A stretch of DNA of 64,000 nt. Source: Lentimicrobiaceae bacterium (GTDB taxonomy: Bacteria > Bacteroidota > Bacteroidia > Bacteroidales > F082). Below the pieces are notes generated by a model. That model was not told the origin of the DNA. It ran no database searches and worked only from the letters and a program-made list of their open reading frames with translations. Positions 63,577 to 64,000 of the stretch are shown here, piece after piece; within the stretch, counting starts at the first letter, position 1, and each line of letters opens with the position of its first letter. The stretch covers positions 30,886 to 94,885 of the forward strand of contig SUWV01000006.1 of the NCBI GenBank assembly GCA_015061315.1. Direction: 5' to 3'. The translations under genes were made by a program, and so were the position numbers.

Positions 63577-64000
63577 TTAATCGAAGAAGTTATGATTTGC
63601 TTCTTGTGAATTGAAGTCTTCTTCCGACATTCTTCTATAGAGGCGTTCGCGGCTGTTGTTGCTACGATTTGTCATCATGCTTGTGCCTTCTGCTGTCGCC
63701 TGGAATTTCATGATATTGGTGATGGAGATATGAGCGGCGGCGGCTTCCACGTCGTGGTTTGCACCTATGTAGGCGAACACCCAGCCTTTAGCTTTGAGTT
63801 CGTCGACGAGTATCTTGATGGCGTTGCCATTATATTCACGGGAAGCGTTTTCCATTCCGTCGGTGACGATAGTGACAAGCACTCTGTCGTTGTCGGCAAC
63901 ATTAGGACGTAATTCATTGAGAGAAAATCCCATCGCATCATAAAGAGCCGTTGAGCAACTCGGATTATAATCATTCTCGGTAATAGTTTTCGCTTCGGTG
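63577..64000 (-). CDS. von Willebrand factor A domain protein (5' end outside window)
   Basis: The frame is open to the window edge on the minus strand. It shows the later VWA motifs: the MIDAS Thr region SCSTALYDAM, DRVLVTIVTDGMENAS (MIDAS Asp) and VFAYIGANHDVEAAA. The DxSxS motif would lie outside. The end (about 30 residues) is Asn/Arg/Ser-rich (TNRSNNSRERLYRRMSEEDF) and looks flexible. The N-terminal part of the protein is not seen. It resembles stand-alone cytoplasmic VWA proteins, often of phage or stress-related context, but this is unsure. Confidence 0.82.
   Translation of the reverse strand, partial: TEAKTITENDYNPSCSTALYDAMGFSLNELRPNVADNDRVLVTIVTDGMENASREYNGNAIKILVDELKAKGWVFAYIGANHDVEAAAAHISITNIMKFQATAEGTSMMTNRSNNSRERLYRRMSEEDFNSQEANHNFFD

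Overview
The window is a 64 kb piece of a chromosome from a member of the Bacteroidota, most likely the order Bacteroidales; I cannot name the species from sequence alone. The evidence is the TAnnTTTG promoter boxes upstream of many genes, secreted proteins with type IX secretion C-terminal sorting domains, the Bacteroidota forms of the division proteins (ZapB-like/ZapA, FtsL_2-like, long-tailed FtsZ), a probable glycine-lipid gene pair, and TPR-membrane-HTH regulators. Peptidoglycan is probably of the meso-diaminopimelate type (MurE has the DNPR motif, and dapD is present).

Layout: 1-0.9 kb is the end of a branching enzyme gene. 1.3-3.8 kb holds zapB-like, zapA, a probable 6S RNA and rny. 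4.1-8.8 kb (minus) has a duplicated-domain secreted protein, urocanate hydratase and a family 2 glycosyltransferase. 8.9-14.7 kb (plus) has tgt, an LptF/G permease, a deoxynucleoside kinase, kdsB, an HU-like/SPOR membrane protein and trmB. 14.7-27 kb is an accessory-looking, repeat-rich stretch with secreted proteins, a broken secreted-protein gene and two TPR-HTH regulators that share a duplicated 5' region; it also holds pcm and a sugar-transferase locus. 27-32.8 kb has clpX, clpP, trigger factor, tRNA-Leu, a peptide-type ABC permease, tRNA-His and dapD. 33-38.4 kb has ruvX, def, engB and the glsA-glsB pair. 38.6-53.3 kb is the division and cell-wall cluster mraZ-rsmH-ftsL-ftsI-murE-mraY-(murD remnant)-ftsW-murG-murC-ftsQ-ftsA-ftsZ. 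53.4-64 kb has a butyrate-kinase-like gene with altered active site, a large lipoprotein, purN, a DUF2147 protein, tdh-kbl, cysS, a WG-repeat protein and a partial VWA protein.

Three things stand out. (1) Several core proteins are reduced: only the C-terminal domain of MurD remains in the murD slot and its substrate residues are replaced, trigger factor lacks its whole PPIase domain, and the kinase-like protein after ftsZ has lost most of its signature motifs. (2) Intergenic DNA is dominated by a few repeat families: a 7-bp unit (TTAACAA), an 8-bp unit (TTGgAGAC-like), a roughly 55-bp palindrome seen eight times, and several hairpin repeats. (3) These repeats enter genes. The 8-bp array forms an 80-codon linker in the HU/SPOR protein, and the 7-bp array supplies the last codons and stop of several genes.

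No rRNA, CRISPR array, insertion sequence or prophage is seen.
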